DNA of 64,000 bases. Source: WHSW01 sp963749365. Lineage in GTDB: Bacteria; Actinomycetota; Thermoleophilia; Solirubrobacterales; 70-9. The notes beneath the pieces were generated by a model. It made no database searches. It saw only the letters and a program-made list of their open reading frames with translations, and was not told the origin of the DNA. Location: positions 62,001 to 126,000 of the forward strand of contig CAVVME010000001.1 of assembly GCA_963749365.1 (NCBI GenBank). The letters run 5' to 3'. Position 1 is the stretch's first letter, and every line of letters starts with the position of its first letter. Position numbers and translations under genes: made by a program. This document shows positions 9,368 to 18,667 of this stretch, in pieces.

Positions 9368-10489
9368 ATGGCCGAGCAGAGCTACGCGGAGACGATTCCC
9401 GCCCTCGGACGGCGCGATGGCGCCCGCGCGAAGCGCGCCTCGCGGATGCCGGTGGTCGAGCACGAGAGCTCGTGGCTGTGCCCGACGCCCGCCGACCGCG
9501 AGCGGATGCTCGACATGGACCGCCGCCTCGCCCCGCTCCGCCGCGCGACGCTCGCGATCCTCGCCCTCGCGGCGCTGTTCGGCACCCACTGGCTCGGTTG
9601 GTGGACGCTGGCGCCGCTGCTCGGCGCCGCGGTCGTGTTCGCACTCGGCGCCCGGCTCAGCACCCGGGTCGAGCGCCCTGAGCACGTCCTCTTCGCCGCT
9701 TGGGTCGGAGCGGAGGTGGTGATCGCGGCGAGCGTCGCGATCGCCGGGATCGAGTCCGACCTGCTCGCCTGGCTGGCGATCCCGGTGATCACGCTCGGGG
9801 CCCGGTTCTCGATGCGGGGCGTGATCGCCGGCGCCGCGATCGCGCTGGCGCTGATGGTCGGGGTCGCGTTCGCGACCGACGCCTCGGCGGTCATCGACTG
9901 GCCGCCGCTGCTGGTCGCACCGGCGGCGGTGCTGATCTCGGTCGCGGTGCTCTCGACCGCACTGATGCGTTCCGACCTCCAGCATCGCGACGAGGCGGTG
10001 CTCGATCAGCTCACCGGGATGCTGAATCGCAACTCGCTCGCCCGGCGCGCGGTCGAGCTCGAGCAGCAGTCGGCGATCACCGGCGAGCCGGTCGGCGTCG
10101 TGATCGCGGACATCGACGACTTCAAGCAATTCAACGACGCCCACGGCCACGCGGCCGGGGACGCCGTGCTGACCGACGTCGCGTACACGATCCGCAAGCA
10201 GCTACGCGCCTTCGACCTCGCCTACCGGCTCGGCGGCGAGGAGTTCCTGATCGTGATCCCGGGCGCCGACCTCGAGTCCGCCCGCCGACTCTCGGTGAAA
10301 CTCTGTCGGGTGATCGCCGCCGAGCGTCTCGGCGGCTTAGGGGTGACGATGAGCTTCGGCGTCGGCGCGACCCGCCACGGGGAACGGTTCGACTACGCGC
10401 GAGTCTTCGAGCAGGCCGACGCGGCGCTGTACGAGGCGAAGCGGACCGGGCGCAACCGCGTCGTCGCGGCCCCGCCGGCGGCCGACTAG
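9368..10489 (+). CDS. Membrane diguanylate cyclase (GGDEF domain)
   Basis: A 373-residue protein. About 50 soluble residues are followed by roughly six hydrophobic spans between residues 58 and 195, then a GGDEF domain from about 205. Conserved features are DQLTGMLNRNSL, DIDDFKQFND (metal site) and the active-site RLGGEEFLIV. The RAFD sequence, five residues before GGEEF, is an intact RxxD inhibitory I-site, so the enzyme should be active and feedback-controlled by cyclic di-GMP. The membrane part resembles no named sensor that I recognise. Its stop overlaps the convergent gene's stop at the palindromic CTAG. Confidence 0.9.
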   Translation: MAEQSYAETIPALGRRDGARAKRASRMPVVEHESSWLCPTPADRERMLDMDRRLAPLRRATLAILALAALFGTHWLGWWTLAPLLGAAVVFALGARLSTRVERPEHVLFAAWVGAEVVIAASVAIAGIESDLLAWLAIPVITLGARFSMRGVIAGAAIALALMVGVAFATDASAVIDWPPLLVAPAAVLISVAVLSTALMRSDLQHRDEAVLDQLTGMLNRNSLARRAVELEQQSAITGEPVGVVIADIDDFKQFNDAHGHAAGDAVLTDVAYTIRKQLRAFDLAYRLGGEEFLIVIPGADLESARRLSVKLCRVIAAERLGGLGVTMSFGVGATRHGERFDYARVFEQADAALYEAKRTGRNRVVAAPPAAD

Positions 10490-10896
10490 CGCCGCTTGCT
10501 GGTCTTCGCGCCCGTGGCCGAGCTCTTGGGCTCGGCCTCGATCCGATGCCGCGCCTTCATCACCGCGGGCACCGAGCAGCGCACGACCTTGGCGATCTCG
10601 CCGTTGGGACGGTCGGGATCGCGGCGGATCTCGAACTCGATCAGCGCCTGGGCGCGAAGCTTCGCCCGCTCCTCGCGGGTCGCTCCCTCGGGAGCGGTCT
10701 CGTTCGCCGCCTCGGCGGCGATCGCGCGCCGGCACTGCAGGCAATGCGCCTTGTCGCCGCGTCGCGTCCACCCGGCCGGCGGGCCGCCCTTGCGCTCATA
10801 CCCCGGCATCCACTTGATCTTCACCGCGCAGCGATCACAGCACCAGGAGCGGTTGTGACCGTTCTTGCGGGTGGGGGCGGCGGTGGCTGTCGACAT
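10486..10896 (-). CDS. Small zinc-ribbon / helix-turn-helix protein
   Basis: A 136-residue basic protein. Two metal knuckles, WCCDRCAVKIKW near residue 18 and HCLQCRRA near 51, form a probable zinc ribbon. The C-terminal half (NGEIAKVVRCSVPAVMKARH) reads as a helix-turn-helix. It is likely to bind nucleic acid. AAGGAG precedes the ATG by about ten bases. Its 5' leader shares several spaced sequence blocks with that of the DEAD-box helicase downstream, suggesting common control. No named family is recognised. Confidence 0.75.
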   Translation of the reverse strand: MSTATAAPTRKNGHNRSWCCDRCAVKIKWMPGYERKGGPPAGWTRRGDKAHCLQCRRAIAAEAANETAPEGATREERAKLRAQALIEFEIRRDPDRPNGEIAKVVRCSVPAVMKARHRIEAEPKSSATGAKTSKRR

Positions 10897-11032
10897 GGGC
10901 GTGCGTTTACTCCTTGTGGGCGCTTGGGCGGGAAGTCAGAGGTCCTGGGACCCCGCAAGCGCTGACAGGGGCGCGCGGTGGTGCGGAACTCCTCGGGCGC
11001 CAGCCAGGCGACCCGACCAGGGCAGGATAGCA
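10897..11032 (-). promoter_or_regulatory. Structured 5' leader, copy 1 (shared with the RNA helicase gene)
   Basis: Read on the minus strand the leader contains, in order: TGCTA (11032-11028), GTCGGGT (11017-11011), TGGCGCCCGAGGAGTTCCG (11002-10984), a C4/G4 hairpin, GGGTCCCAGGA (10953-10943) and AAGGAGT. The same blocks occur with nearly the same spacing before the helicase gene. TGCTATCC may be the -10 region, which would make the UTR about 120 bases. Confidence 0.55.
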
Positions 11033-11058
11033 AAAACCAGGGATCGTGACATTTGTAT

Positions 11059-12234
11059 CTAGCGCCGTCGCGGGCGCCGTCTGCGGGCGCCTCGGCGCTC
11101 GTTCGCGGTCGTCGAGGCGGGCGCTCCGCCCGTGACCCGGTGCTCGAACTCGGCCGACAGCCCAAGGCTGGAGGCGATCTTTCGCATCTCCGCGCGCTGG
11201 TCGGGGAGCACGAAGCTGACCCCGGCGCCGTCGGCCCCGGCGCGACCCGAGCGCCCGACGCGGTGGACGTAGGCGTCACGGTCTCCGGGGGCGTCGTAGT
11301 TGATCACCTGGGCGATCTCGTCGACGTCGATCCCGCGCGCGGCGACGTCGGTCGCGACCAGGGTCTCGACCCGGCCGCTGGCGAAGCTCGCCAGGGCGCG
11401 CTGGCGCTGGCCCTGCGACTTGTTGCCGTGCATCGCCACCGCCTCGACGCCCTGCTGGCCGAGCCGCCGCACGAGCCGGTCCGCACCGCGCTTGGTGCGC
11501 ACGAAGACCAGCGTCCGGCCGCGATCGGCATCGCGCAGCTCGGCGACCAGCGCCCCGACCTTGTCGGTGTGCTCGAGGTGGACGAAGCGGTGCTCGACCT
11601 CGCCGCGGTCCTCGCGCACGGGCTCGTGGACGTGGCGGAGGGCGTCGTTGGTGTAGGCGCGAGCGAGCTTGCCGGCCGCGGCCTCGAGCGTCGCCGAGAA
11701 GAACAGCGTCTGGCGATCGCGCGGGGTCCGGGCGACGATCCGGTCGACGGCGGGCTTGAAGCCCATGTCGAGCATCCGGTCGGCCTCGTCGATGACCAGG
11801 ACGCGGACGTGCTCGAGGCTGAACGCGCGGCGCTGGAGCAGGTCCTCGAGCCGGCCCGGGGTGGCGACGATGATCTGTGCCCGGGCGGCGCGCTTCGCCT
11901 GCTGCTCGAGCCCGACCCCGCCGTAGACCGGCGCGATCGAGAGCGAGCGCGCAGCGGCGATCTCGCTCAGCTCGTCAACGATCTGCAGGGCCAGCTCGCG
12001 GGTCGGGGCGAGGATCAACGCCGCCGGGTGGCGGTCGTCGGGCTCGATCAGGTCGACGAGCGGGATGCCGAAGGCGAGCGTCTTGCCGGACCCGGTCGGT
12101 GACTGGACGAGCACGTCGTCGCCGTCGAGGACGTCCTCGATGACGAGCTTCTGGATTGCGAACGGCGCGGTGATTCCGCGTTTGCGAAGGGCGCCCGCGA
12201 CAGGGCGCGAGACGCCGAGATCGGCGAAAGACAT
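11059..12234 (-). CDS. DEAD-box ATP-dependent RNA helicase
   Basis: A 391-residue helicase; the ATG at 12234 follows AAGGAG. Motifs are in normal order: Q-motif (GITAPFAIQKLVIE), PTGSGKT (motif I), APTRELALQ (Ia), TPGR (Ib), DEAD (II), SATL (III), VFVRTK (IV), ATDVAARGIDV (V) and HRVGRSGRAG (VI). The C-terminus after residue 370 is a short arginine-rich tail, typical of RNA-annealing extensions. It would unwind structured RNA in ribosome assembly or mRNA turnover, as in cold-shock helicases. The specific orthologue (RhlE, DeaD or CshA type) cannot be fixed. Confidence 0.93.
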   Translation of the reverse strand: MSFADLGVSRPVAGALRKRGITAPFAIQKLVIEDVLDGDDVLVQSPTGSGKTLAFGIPLVDLIEPDDRHPAALILAPTRELALQIVDELSEIAAARSLSIAPVYGGVGLEQQAKRAARAQIIVATPGRLEDLLQRRAFSLEHVRVLVIDEADRMLDMGFKPAVDRIVARTPRDRQTLFFSATLEAAAGKLARAYTNDALRHVHEPVREDRGEVEHRFVHLEHTDKVGALVAELRDADRGRTLVFVRTKRGADRLVRRLGQQGVEAVAMHGNKSQGQRQRALASFASGRVETLVATDVAARGIDVDEIAQVINYDAPGDRDAYVHRVGRSGRAGADGAGVSFVLPDQRAEMRKIASSLGLSAEFEHRVTGGAPASTTANERRGARRRRPRRR

Positions 12235-12351
12235 GTGGTGCAACTCCTTATGAGTGGTGGGAATCCTGAGACCCGGACGCACTCACGAGTGCACGGAAGA
12301 AACGGAACTCCTCGAGCGCCAAAGTGGCACCCGACGCCGATCACGGTAGCA
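12235..12351 (-). promoter_or_regulatory. Structured 5' leader, copy 2 (RNA helicase)
   Basis: Minus-strand order: TGCTA (12351-12347), GTCGGGT (12335-12329), TGGCGCTCGAGGAGTTCCG (12321-12303), hairpin GCACTC-GT-GAGTGC (12292-12279), GGGTCTCAGGA (12274-12264), then AAGGAG. Block spacing agrees within 1-2 bases with the leader at 10897-11032, except for the last interval. Confidence 0.55.
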
Positions 12352-12504
12352 GGCGCCCTCACCGTCGCCGGAACTGCCGCGGCGGTGGGCGAATCGACCC
12401 ACGCCCGTTCCCGAGTAGACTCCATGGACCGCCGGCTGGGCTCTTGACCTCCTCCTCTGCCCTCGGGAACCGGCTCAAGTGAGGGGGAAGGAGAGGGGTT
12501 TGCG

Positions 12505-12885
12505 ATGAGCGAACCGACCGATGCGGCGCCGAGCGCCGGCAGCCGACGAGCTGACTTGAGCGAGGAGCTGAGCAGATCGCTGGGCTCGATCTGGCAGCGC
12601 CACGCCGGCGGGCGGCCGGAGACGACCAGCGTCGAGATCTCGGGTGACGTGGTCAAGTACGTGATGGAGGGTGCGGTGAGCAACATCGACACCGAGCCGT
12701 CCGTCGACGACTCCGGCGCCGAGGTGCTCCGCTCGCCGAGCTCGACCCGCTACCAGAACGAGGCGATCGCGGCGGTCCGCCGGATCACCAGGCGCCGGGT
12801 TCGCGGCTTCATCCCGAAGCGCGACGAGAAGTCCGATCTCGCCACCGACACCTACATCCTTGAACCGGTTCACATCGCGCGCTGA
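12505..12885 (+). CDS. DUF2294-family protein
   Basis: A 126-residue protein with AAGGAGAGG before its ATG. The C-terminal pattern AIAAVRRITRRRVRGFIP followed by DLATDTYILEP matches the conserved end of DUF2294 proteins, which are small cytoplasmic proteins of unknown role. The central EISGDVVKYVMEG is the family's beta-strand pair. Its last 26 bases overlap the start of the next gene. Confidence 0.7.
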   Translation: MSEPTDAAPSAGSRRADLSEELSRSLGSIWQRHAGGRPETTSVEISGDVVKYVMEGAVSNIDTEPSVDDSGAEVLRSPSSTRYQNEAIAAVRRITRRRVRGFIPKRDEKSDLATDTYILEPVHIAR

Positions 12886-13793
12886 GGCCACGCGAGCCTG
12901 GATCGGCCGCCACCCGGTGGCGGTCACCGTCGCCGGCACGCTGCTGGTCACCGCCGCGCTCGCGTTCGGGCTCTGGGACAAGCGCGACGAGTTCGCGGCC
13001 GCGCTCGGCGACGCCTCGGTCTGGATCCTCGCCGGGGCCGCCGCGCTTCAGGTCCTCTGGCTGATCTCGCGCAGCGAGGCCTGGCACGTGTGCGTCGCCG
13101 CGGCCGGAGGCGCGGTCGATCGGCGCCGCCTGTACCGCGCATCGGCGGTCGGCTACCTCGGCAACCTCTTCAACAGCCACTTCGGCATGGGGGTGAGGAT
13201 CGCGGCGCTGCGCCGCTCGGCCCCCGAGTCCAGCCCCAAGGTCTCGACCCTGATCACCGCCGAGATGCCGATCATCGTGATCGAGGTCGCGCTGGCCGCG
13301 ATCTGCTCGTTCACCCTGATCGCCCCGCTCGGGCTGCCGTGGTGGGCGCCGGCGATCTTCCTCGGCATCGCCACCGCGATCGTGATCGGGCTGAGCAGGC
13401 TCGCCAACGGCCGTCGCGACGGGTTCTGGGCCGGACTCGCGGTGATGCGCGGGCTTGGCAGCCGCAACCGGATCATCGCCCTGGTCATGTTCGCGACCGG
13501 GGCCCAGGTGGTCCGCAACTGGCTCGTGCTCGAGGGGCTCGACGTCGACGTCTCGATGCTCGACTCGATCGCGCTCTTGATCGGCGCCGCCGTCGTCGGC
13601 CTGCTGCCGGTCGGCCCGACGCTCGGGGTTGCGACCGCGGTCCTGATCCTGGGCTCGAACGGCGTCGCACTGACCGCCGCCGCCGGGGCGCTGCTGACCG
13701 CCACCGGGGCGGCCGGGCGCACTGTGCTTTGCCGCCTGGGCGCTGCTCGACCGGCTGCGCCCGTCCTCGCGCCGCGGCATCGCGCCGGCGTAA
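12860..13793 (+). CDS. Lysylphosphatidylglycerol synthase-type flippase-like membrane protein (UPF0104), frameshift near the end
   Basis: About 310 residues with eight hydrophobic spans. Family features are the first span with VTVAGTLLVTAALAFG, the basic RASAVGYLGNLFNSHFGMGV segment (residues 92-110) and LLPVGPTLGVATAVLILG near 250. Members share the flippase domain of MprF and are thought to move lipids or glycolipids. A one-base indel near 13722 breaks the last helix; in the corrected frame it ends ALCFAAWALLDRLRPSS with a TAA at 13791. The TTG start overlaps DUF2294, implying coupling. Confidence 0.75.
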
Positions 13794-13797
13794 TCCC

Positions 13798-15078
13798 TTA
13801 GTCGACGGCCCCGGGAGGCAGCCAGCGCCTGCTCAGCGACGTCGCGCTGACGCCGTGGACGGCGATCGAGACGACCACGCAGGCGATCGCGGTCCACGCG
13901 ATCAGCTTCGCGTCGGCCGCTGAGAGCACTCCCGCCCCGACCGCGATCGCGACGTAGTAGAGCGAGCCGATGCCGCGGACGCCGAACCAGGCGAGGAACG
14001 CCTTCTCGCCCCCCGGCAGGCCGCTGCGGGCGAGCGAGACGAGCACCGAGACCGGCCTGATCACCAGGATCAGCGCCGGAACGAGCAGCCACCCCGCGAC
14101 CCCGGGCGCCCCGAGGCCGTCGAGCGAGAGCATCGTGCCGAGCAGCAGGATCACGACCAGCTCACCGAACTTCTCGACCACCTCGGCCCCGTCGTGGACC
14201 GCGAGGTTGATCTCGTGCGCGCTCTCGTAGCGACGGTAGGCCAGGCCGCCGGCGAAGGCGGCGATGAAGCCAAGCGCGCCGGCGATCTCGGCGATCGCGT
14301 AGATCGCGAGCACGCTCGGGATCGCGAGCCAGCCGTCAAAGGCGACGGCGAGCAGGTCGCGCTCGCGCAGCCACAGCGCCAGGCCCCCGAGCCCGTATCC
14401 GATCGCCACCCCGATCGCTGCCCCGACCCCGATCGCATAGAGGACGTCGGCGAGCAGCCATTCCGCGAACCAGCCGCCACCGTCCTCGGCGACCATGAAC
14501 AGGCCGAGGAACAGGAACGGCAACGCGAGGCCGTCGTTGAGCCCGGCCTCGCCGGTGATCGAGAAGTTCGGCTCGTGCTCGTCCTCCTCCCCCGGCGGGC
14601 CGACGCCGATGTCGCCCGCGAGTACCGGGTCTGTCGGCGCCAGGATCGCGCCGAGGACGACCGCGGCGCCGAGCGAGAGCCCGACCACCTGGGTCCCGAA
14701 CACGGCCACCCCGAGGATCGTCAGCGGCATCGCCACGCCGAGCAGCCGAGCGACCCCCGACCACGACGACCACTCGAGCGGCCGGTCGAGCTTGAGGCCG
14801 GTCGCGAACAGGGCGATGATCAGCGCGAGCTCCGACAGGTGCTCGATCAGCGAGGCGTCCTCGATCGGGTCGATCCAGGAGATGTCGACGAGCTGGACGA
14901 CGATCGCGGCGCCGGCGCCGAGGCCGAGGTAGATGATGCTGGCCGAGAAGGCCCGCTCGTGCTGATGCGAGAGCGCCCCGATCGCGGCGAAGACGGCGAC
15001 GGCGCAGAAGAGCAGCGCGATCACATACGGATCGGCGAACGAGAAGCCGCGCTCGGCGGCGATCGGCAGCGAGGACAC
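13798..15078 (-). CDS. CPA1-type cation/proton antiporter
   Basis: A 426-residue protein with about 12 membrane spans. Conserved family segments are LFATGLKLD near residue 92, GAILAPTDPVLAGDIG near 140, FSITGEAGLNDGLALP near 170 (the NhaP/KefB-type ion site, with Asn-Asp) and FGVRGIGSLYYVAIA near 365. It would exchange Na+ or K+ for protons across the cytoplasmic membrane. It lacks a C-terminal TrkA/RCK domain. It is convergent with the flippase-like gene and is followed by 4 bases before that gene's corrected stop. Confidence 0.88.
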   Translation of the reverse strand: MSSLPIAAERGFSFADPYVIALLFCAVAVFAAIGALSHQHERAFSASIIYLGLGAGAAIVVQLVDISWIDPIEDASLIEHLSELALIIALFATGLKLDRPLEWSSWSGVARLLGVAMPLTILGVAVFGTQVVGLSLGAAVVLGAILAPTDPVLAGDIGVGPPGEEDEHEPNFSITGEAGLNDGLALPFLFLGLFMVAEDGGGWFAEWLLADVLYAIGVGAAIGVAIGYGLGGLALWLRERDLLAVAFDGWLAIPSVLAIYAIAEIAGALGFIAAFAGGLAYRRYESAHEINLAVHDGAEVVEKFGELVVILLLGTMLSLDGLGAPGVAGWLLVPALILVIRPVSVLVSLARSGLPGGEKAFLAWFGVRGIGSLYYVAIAVGAGVLSAADAKLIAWTAIACVVVSIAVHGVSATSLSRRWLPPGAVD

Positions 15079-15090
15079 GGGCGCCTCGTC

Positions 15091-15585
15091 TCAGCCGGAT
15101 CCAGGCGCCGAGCCGGCGCCGTTCCCCTGCTGGTCCGAGCTCGAGTCGCCGCCGCCGGAGCCCAGCCGCCGATCGAGCCGACCCGCGCTGGTCACGCCGC
15201 CGCCGCGAAACACATAATCGACGCTGTTCTGGGTCAGGGGCGTGAGCTCGACCGTGCCCTTGCCCTTGCAGCTCTTGCTCTTGCCCCGGTCGATCACCTC
15301 GCGGAACCGGTACGCGGTGCTGGTCGCGCCGAGGAAGTCCCAGCTCCCCGAGCAGTCGATGCCGCTGTAGCGGACCGTGTTCTGCTTCGAGCGCTCGAGC
15401 GAGACGATGCTCGCCTCGACCTCGAACGGCTTGCGGCCCTTCTGGCGCAGCTCCCCCGCCCAGGGTCCGGTGATCTCGAACTGCGGCTGCTCCGCGGTCG
15501 TGATCACCGGCTCCTCGCGCTCGCCGCAGGCGGCCAGGGCCAGCCCGAGGACGAGCAGCGGTATGGCGAGCGCGGCGCGGACCAT
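15091..15585 (-). CDS. Secreted lipoprotein, hypothetical
   Basis: A 164-residue protein. The N-terminus MVRAALAIPLLVLGLALAAC is a clear lipoprotein signal with a lipobox ending at Cys 20. The mature part (about 30-140) appears all-beta, includes a possible Cys pair (GIDCSGSW and KSCKGKG), and ends in a Gly/Ser-rich low-complexity tail. It would be anchored outside the membrane. Short secreted domains with IDCSGSW-like patterns are common in actinobacteria, but I cannot name a family. Its stop is 12 bases before the antiporter start. Confidence 0.75.
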   Translation of the reverse strand: MVRAALAIPLLVLGLALAACGEREEPVITTAEQPQFEITGPWAGELRQKGRKPFEVEASIVSLERSKQNTVRYSGIDCSGSWDFLGATSTAYRFREVIDRGKSKSCKGKGTVELTPLTQNSVDYVFRGGGVTSAGRLDRRLGSGGGDSSSDQQGNGAGSAPGSG

Positions 15586-15648
15586 CGGTGGATGATGTTC
15601 TACAGCCCGGCGGCGAACCGACGCCGAATTGGCGTAGCCTCGGGCCCT

Positions 15649-16314
15649 GTGCCCGCCCTGCGCCTGAGCCGCTTCGGCTTCGTCAACACCTACCTGCTCG
15701 AAGAGGACGACGGGCTGACCGTGATCGACACGATGCTTCCCCGCTCCGGCAAGCGGATCACCGCCGCGGCCGATGCCCGCGGCGCGCCGATCGCACGGAT
15801 CCTGCTCACCCACGCCCATGGTGATCACGTCGGCTCGCTCGACGAGCTGCACGAGGCGGCGCCGGACGCCGAGGTGATCATCTCCGCTCGCGACGCGCGC
15901 CTGCTCGCCAAGGACATGAGCCTCGATTCGGGCGAGCCCGACGACGAGCTGCGCGGCAGCTATCCCGGTACCGAGACCAAGCCCGATCGCGAGCTGGCGC
16001 CCGGCGATCACGTCGGCTCGCTGGAGGCGATGGCGGCTCCCGGCCACACCCCGGGACAGCTCGCCTTCCTCGACTCGCGCGACCGGACGCTCTACTGCGC
16101 CGACGCCTACTCCACCCTCGGCGGAGTCGCGACGAGCGCCAAGGTCAACCTGCTCTTCCCGCTGCCCGCGATGGCGACCTGGCACCGTCCGACCGCGCTC
16201 GCAAGCGCCCGGGCGCTGCGCGACCTCGACCCGAAGGCGCTCGCTCCCGGCCACGGCAAGGTGATGGAGAATCCGGGCGCCGAGATGGACCGCGCGATCG
16301 AGAAGGCAAGCTGA
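15649..16314 (+). CDS. Metallo-beta-lactamase-fold hydrolase
   Basis: A 221-residue MBL-fold protein from a GTG at 15649. Metal ligands are clear: THAHGDHVG near residue 60, AAPGHTPGQ near 128, the Asp in YCADAY near 148, and APGHG near 203. The overall layout is that of glyoxalase-II-like or YqjP-type hydrolases. The substrate is unknown. GTG is chosen because upstream sequence in frame is non-coding in composition and divergent from the lipoprotein gene. Confidence 0.88.
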   Translation: MPALRLSRFGFVNTYLLEEDDGLTVIDTMLPRSGKRITAAADARGAPIARILLTHAHGDHVGSLDELHEAAPDAEVIISARDARLLAKDMSLDSGEPDDELRGSYPGTETKPDRELAPGDHVGSLEAMAAPGHTPGQLAFLDSRDRTLYCADAYSTLGGVATSAKVNLLFPLPAMATWHRPTALASARALRDLDPKALAPGHGKVMENPGAEMDRAIEKAS

Positions 16315-16328
16315 CGAGAGGAGAGCGG

Positions 16329-16809
16329 ATGACGACGAAGGCGGATTTCAACGCGGAGGAGTGGCAGCAGGTGGCCGGCGCCCCGGCGATCGCCGGGATT
16401 CATCGTCGCCACGGCCCAGAAGGGCGGCACGATCCGGGAAACGATGGCGATGGGCAAGGCTTACGCGGAGGCGAAGAAGGAACACGGCGACAGCGACCTG
16501 CTGGGCGAGATCGTCGCCACCTCGCCGCAGCCCGACCTGAAGGGGATCGAGAGCAAGGATGAGCTGCGTCTCGAGGGCCTGGCCAAGCTCCGCGAGGCGG
16601 TCGAGCTGCTCGAGTCCAAGGCGACGCCGGAAGAGGTCGACGGCTACAGGGCCTTCACCCTGACCGTCGCCCAGCGCGCCGCCGAGGCCGACAAGTCGGG
16701 CGGGGTCGTCGGGATCGGCGGCGAGCGGGTCAGCGACGCCGAGCGCGAGGCGCTGGCGGCAGTCGCCGAGGCGCTTGGCACCCAGCCCCCCGAGCTGCCG
16801 GCCGGGTAG
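16329..16809 (+). CDS. Conserved hypothetical protein, frameshifted near the N-terminus
   Basis: GAGAGGAGAG precedes the ATG, and the frame reads MTTKADFNAEEWQQVAGAPA. One extra A near 16398 shifts it; removing it continues as FIVATAQKGGTIRETMAMG and on to the stop at 16809, giving about 159 residues. The rest is helical, with GERVSDAEREALAAVAEALG near the end. I do not recognise a characterised family. It starts 14 bases after the MBL-fold gene, so the two are likely co-transcribed. Confidence 0.65.
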
Positions 16810-16818
16810 CGGCGGCGC

Positions 16819-18657
16819 TCAGCCTCCTTCGCGCTCCGCCTCGGCTTCGGCCGCGGTCGCCTCGGCGGCCTCGAGCCGGCGCTCGATCAGCTCCAGGCCC
16901 GAGGCCCAGAAGCCCGGGTCGGTGAGGTCGACGCCGACGATCTCGCCCAGCTCCTCGGGCGGGCGCGAGCCGCCCGCGCGCAGCAGCTCGAGGTAGGAGC
17001 CGACGAACTCCTCGCCGCGCTCCTCGTAGCGGCGATAGACCGAGAGCGCGAGCAGGTGCCCGTAGGCATAGGCATACACGTAGCCGGGCGTGTCGATGAA
17101 GTGCGGCACGTAGGACCACCAGGAGCCGTAGTCGTCGCCGAGCTCGACCGAGTCGCCGAGCAGGTCGGCCTGGGTCTCGAGCCAGGCGGTCGCCAAGCCG
17201 TCGACCGAGAGCTCGCCCGACTCGCGGCGCTGGCTGTGGACGCGGTCCTCGAACCGGTTCATCGCCACCTGGCGAAAGACGGCGGCGACGGCGCCGTCGA
17301 GCGAGTCGGCGAGCAGCGAGAGCCGCGCCGCCGCGTCGGGGGCGCGCTCGAGCAGCGCCCCGAGGACGATCGACTCGCCGAAGATCGAGGCGGTCTCGGC
17401 GACCGTGAGCGGGGTCGCGAACTCGAAGATCCCCTGCGGGCGCGCGAGCGCCGCGTGCACACCGTGGCCGAGCTCGTGCGCCATCACCAGCACGTCGCCG
17501 GGGCGCGAGGTGTAGTTGAGCATCACGTAGGGGTGCGCTGAGGGAACCGCGTAGGAGCAGAAGGCGCCGCCACGCTTGCCGGGCAGCGGCGGCGCGTCGA
17601 CGTAGGCGCCGCTGAAGAAGCCGCCCGCGACCTCGCCGAGCTCGGGCGAGAAGCCGCGGTAGCAGTCGAGCACCAGCTCGCGCGCCTCGTCGTAGGCGAT
17701 CCGCTGCTCGGTCTCGGCGACCGGCGCCATCCGGTCGTAGTGGGCGAGCCGGTCGAGGCCGAGGATCCGCGCCTTGAGCCGATACCAGCGCCGGGCGAGC
17801 TCGTAGTGCTCGACGACCGCCTCGATCAGCGCCGCAACCGACTCGTCGGAGGCCTCGTTGGCGAGGTTTCGCGAGGCGAGCCAGTGCTCGTAGGAGCGCA
17901 GGCGGTCCTTGGTCGCCTTGTCGGCGAGCAGGGTGTTGAAGACGAAGGCACGGGTGCGAAGCCCGGGCTCGAGCGCCGCGGTGACGCCCTCGGCGACCGC
18001 GCGGCGCGCCTCGCGGTCGGGGTCCTGGAGCACCGCCAGCGCCTCCATCAGCTGCACCGGCTGCTCGGCATCGGGGAGCTCGACCGTGATCGCCGAGGTC
18101 TGCTCGGTGAACAGCCGCGCGAAGGCCGAGGGCCCGGTGACCGAGGTCTCGGTGAGGATCTTCTCCTCGGGCTCTGAGAGCTGGTGCGGGCGGTAGCGGC
18201 GCAGGGTCGTCAGGTGATGGCGCCAGCGCTCGAGCTCGGGCGCCGCGAGCAGCTCGGCGGCGCGCTCGTCCTCGAGCAGGTTCCACTCGAGGTCGAAGAA
18301 CAGCAGCGTCGTCTGCAGCTGCGCCGCGCGCTCCTGGACGCGCTGCATCAGCGCCCCCGCCTCGGGCGACTGGGTGTCGACCGAGAAGCCCAGCGCGGCG
18401 TAGCCGCCGGCGCGCCCGACGAGGTCGGCGATCTCCTCCAGCTCGCTCATCGCCGCGGCGACGGAGGCGGCGTCGAGCTCGGCGAGCTTGCCGCGGTACT
18501 CGGCGGCAAAGGCATCGGAGCGCTGCTCGGCCTGGTCGAGGCGAGCGCTGACCCCCTCGGCGCCCTCGCCGCCGACCAGCGGCTCGAGGTCCCAGCGAGC
18601 CTCGGCGAGTGCCTGGTCGGCGGGCGGTGCCGCGGCGGCGGGTGCCTCGGAATGCAT
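16819..18657 (-). CDS. M3-family oligoendopeptidase (PepF-like)
   Basis: A 612-residue zinc metallopeptidase, the usual length for oligoendopeptidase F. The catalytic motif is MAHELGHGVHA near residue 380 (HExxH), with the third ligand Glu in TASIFGESIV about 27 residues later. Conserved upstream segments include the FFSGAYVDAPP-type loop and GGAFCSYAVPSAHPYVML. It would degrade short peptides in the cytoplasm. There is no signal peptide. The ATG at 18657 is the only start that leaves the Ala-rich N-terminus intact. Confidence 0.92.
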   Translation of the reverse strand: MHSEAPAAAAPPADQALAEARWDLEPLVGGEGAEGVSARLDQAEQRSDAFAAEYRGKLAELDAASVAAAMSELEEIADLVGRAGGYAALGFSVDTQSPEAGALMQRVQERAAQLQTTLLFFDLEWNLLEDERAAELLAAPELERWRHHLTTLRRYRPHQLSEPEEKILTETSVTGPSAFARLFTEQTSAITVELPDAEQPVQLMEALAVLQDPDREARRAVAEGVTAALEPGLRTRAFVFNTLLADKATKDRLRSYEHWLASRNLANEASDESVAALIEAVVEHYELARRWYRLKARILGLDRLAHYDRMAPVAETEQRIAYDEARELVLDCYRGFSPELGEVAGGFFSGAYVDAPPLPGKRGGAFCSYAVPSAHPYVMLNYTSRPGDVLVMAHELGHGVHAALARPQGIFEFATPLTVAETASIFGESIVLGALLERAPDAAARLSLLADSLDGAVAAVFRQVAMNRFEDRVHSQRRESGELSVDGLATAWLETQADLLGDSVELGDDYGSWWSYVPHFIDTPGYVYAYAYGHLLALSVYRRYEERGEEFVGSYLELLRAGGSRPPEELGEIVGVDLTDPGFWASGLELIERRLEAAEATAAEAEAEREGG

Positions 18658-18667
18658 GCCGAGCAGG

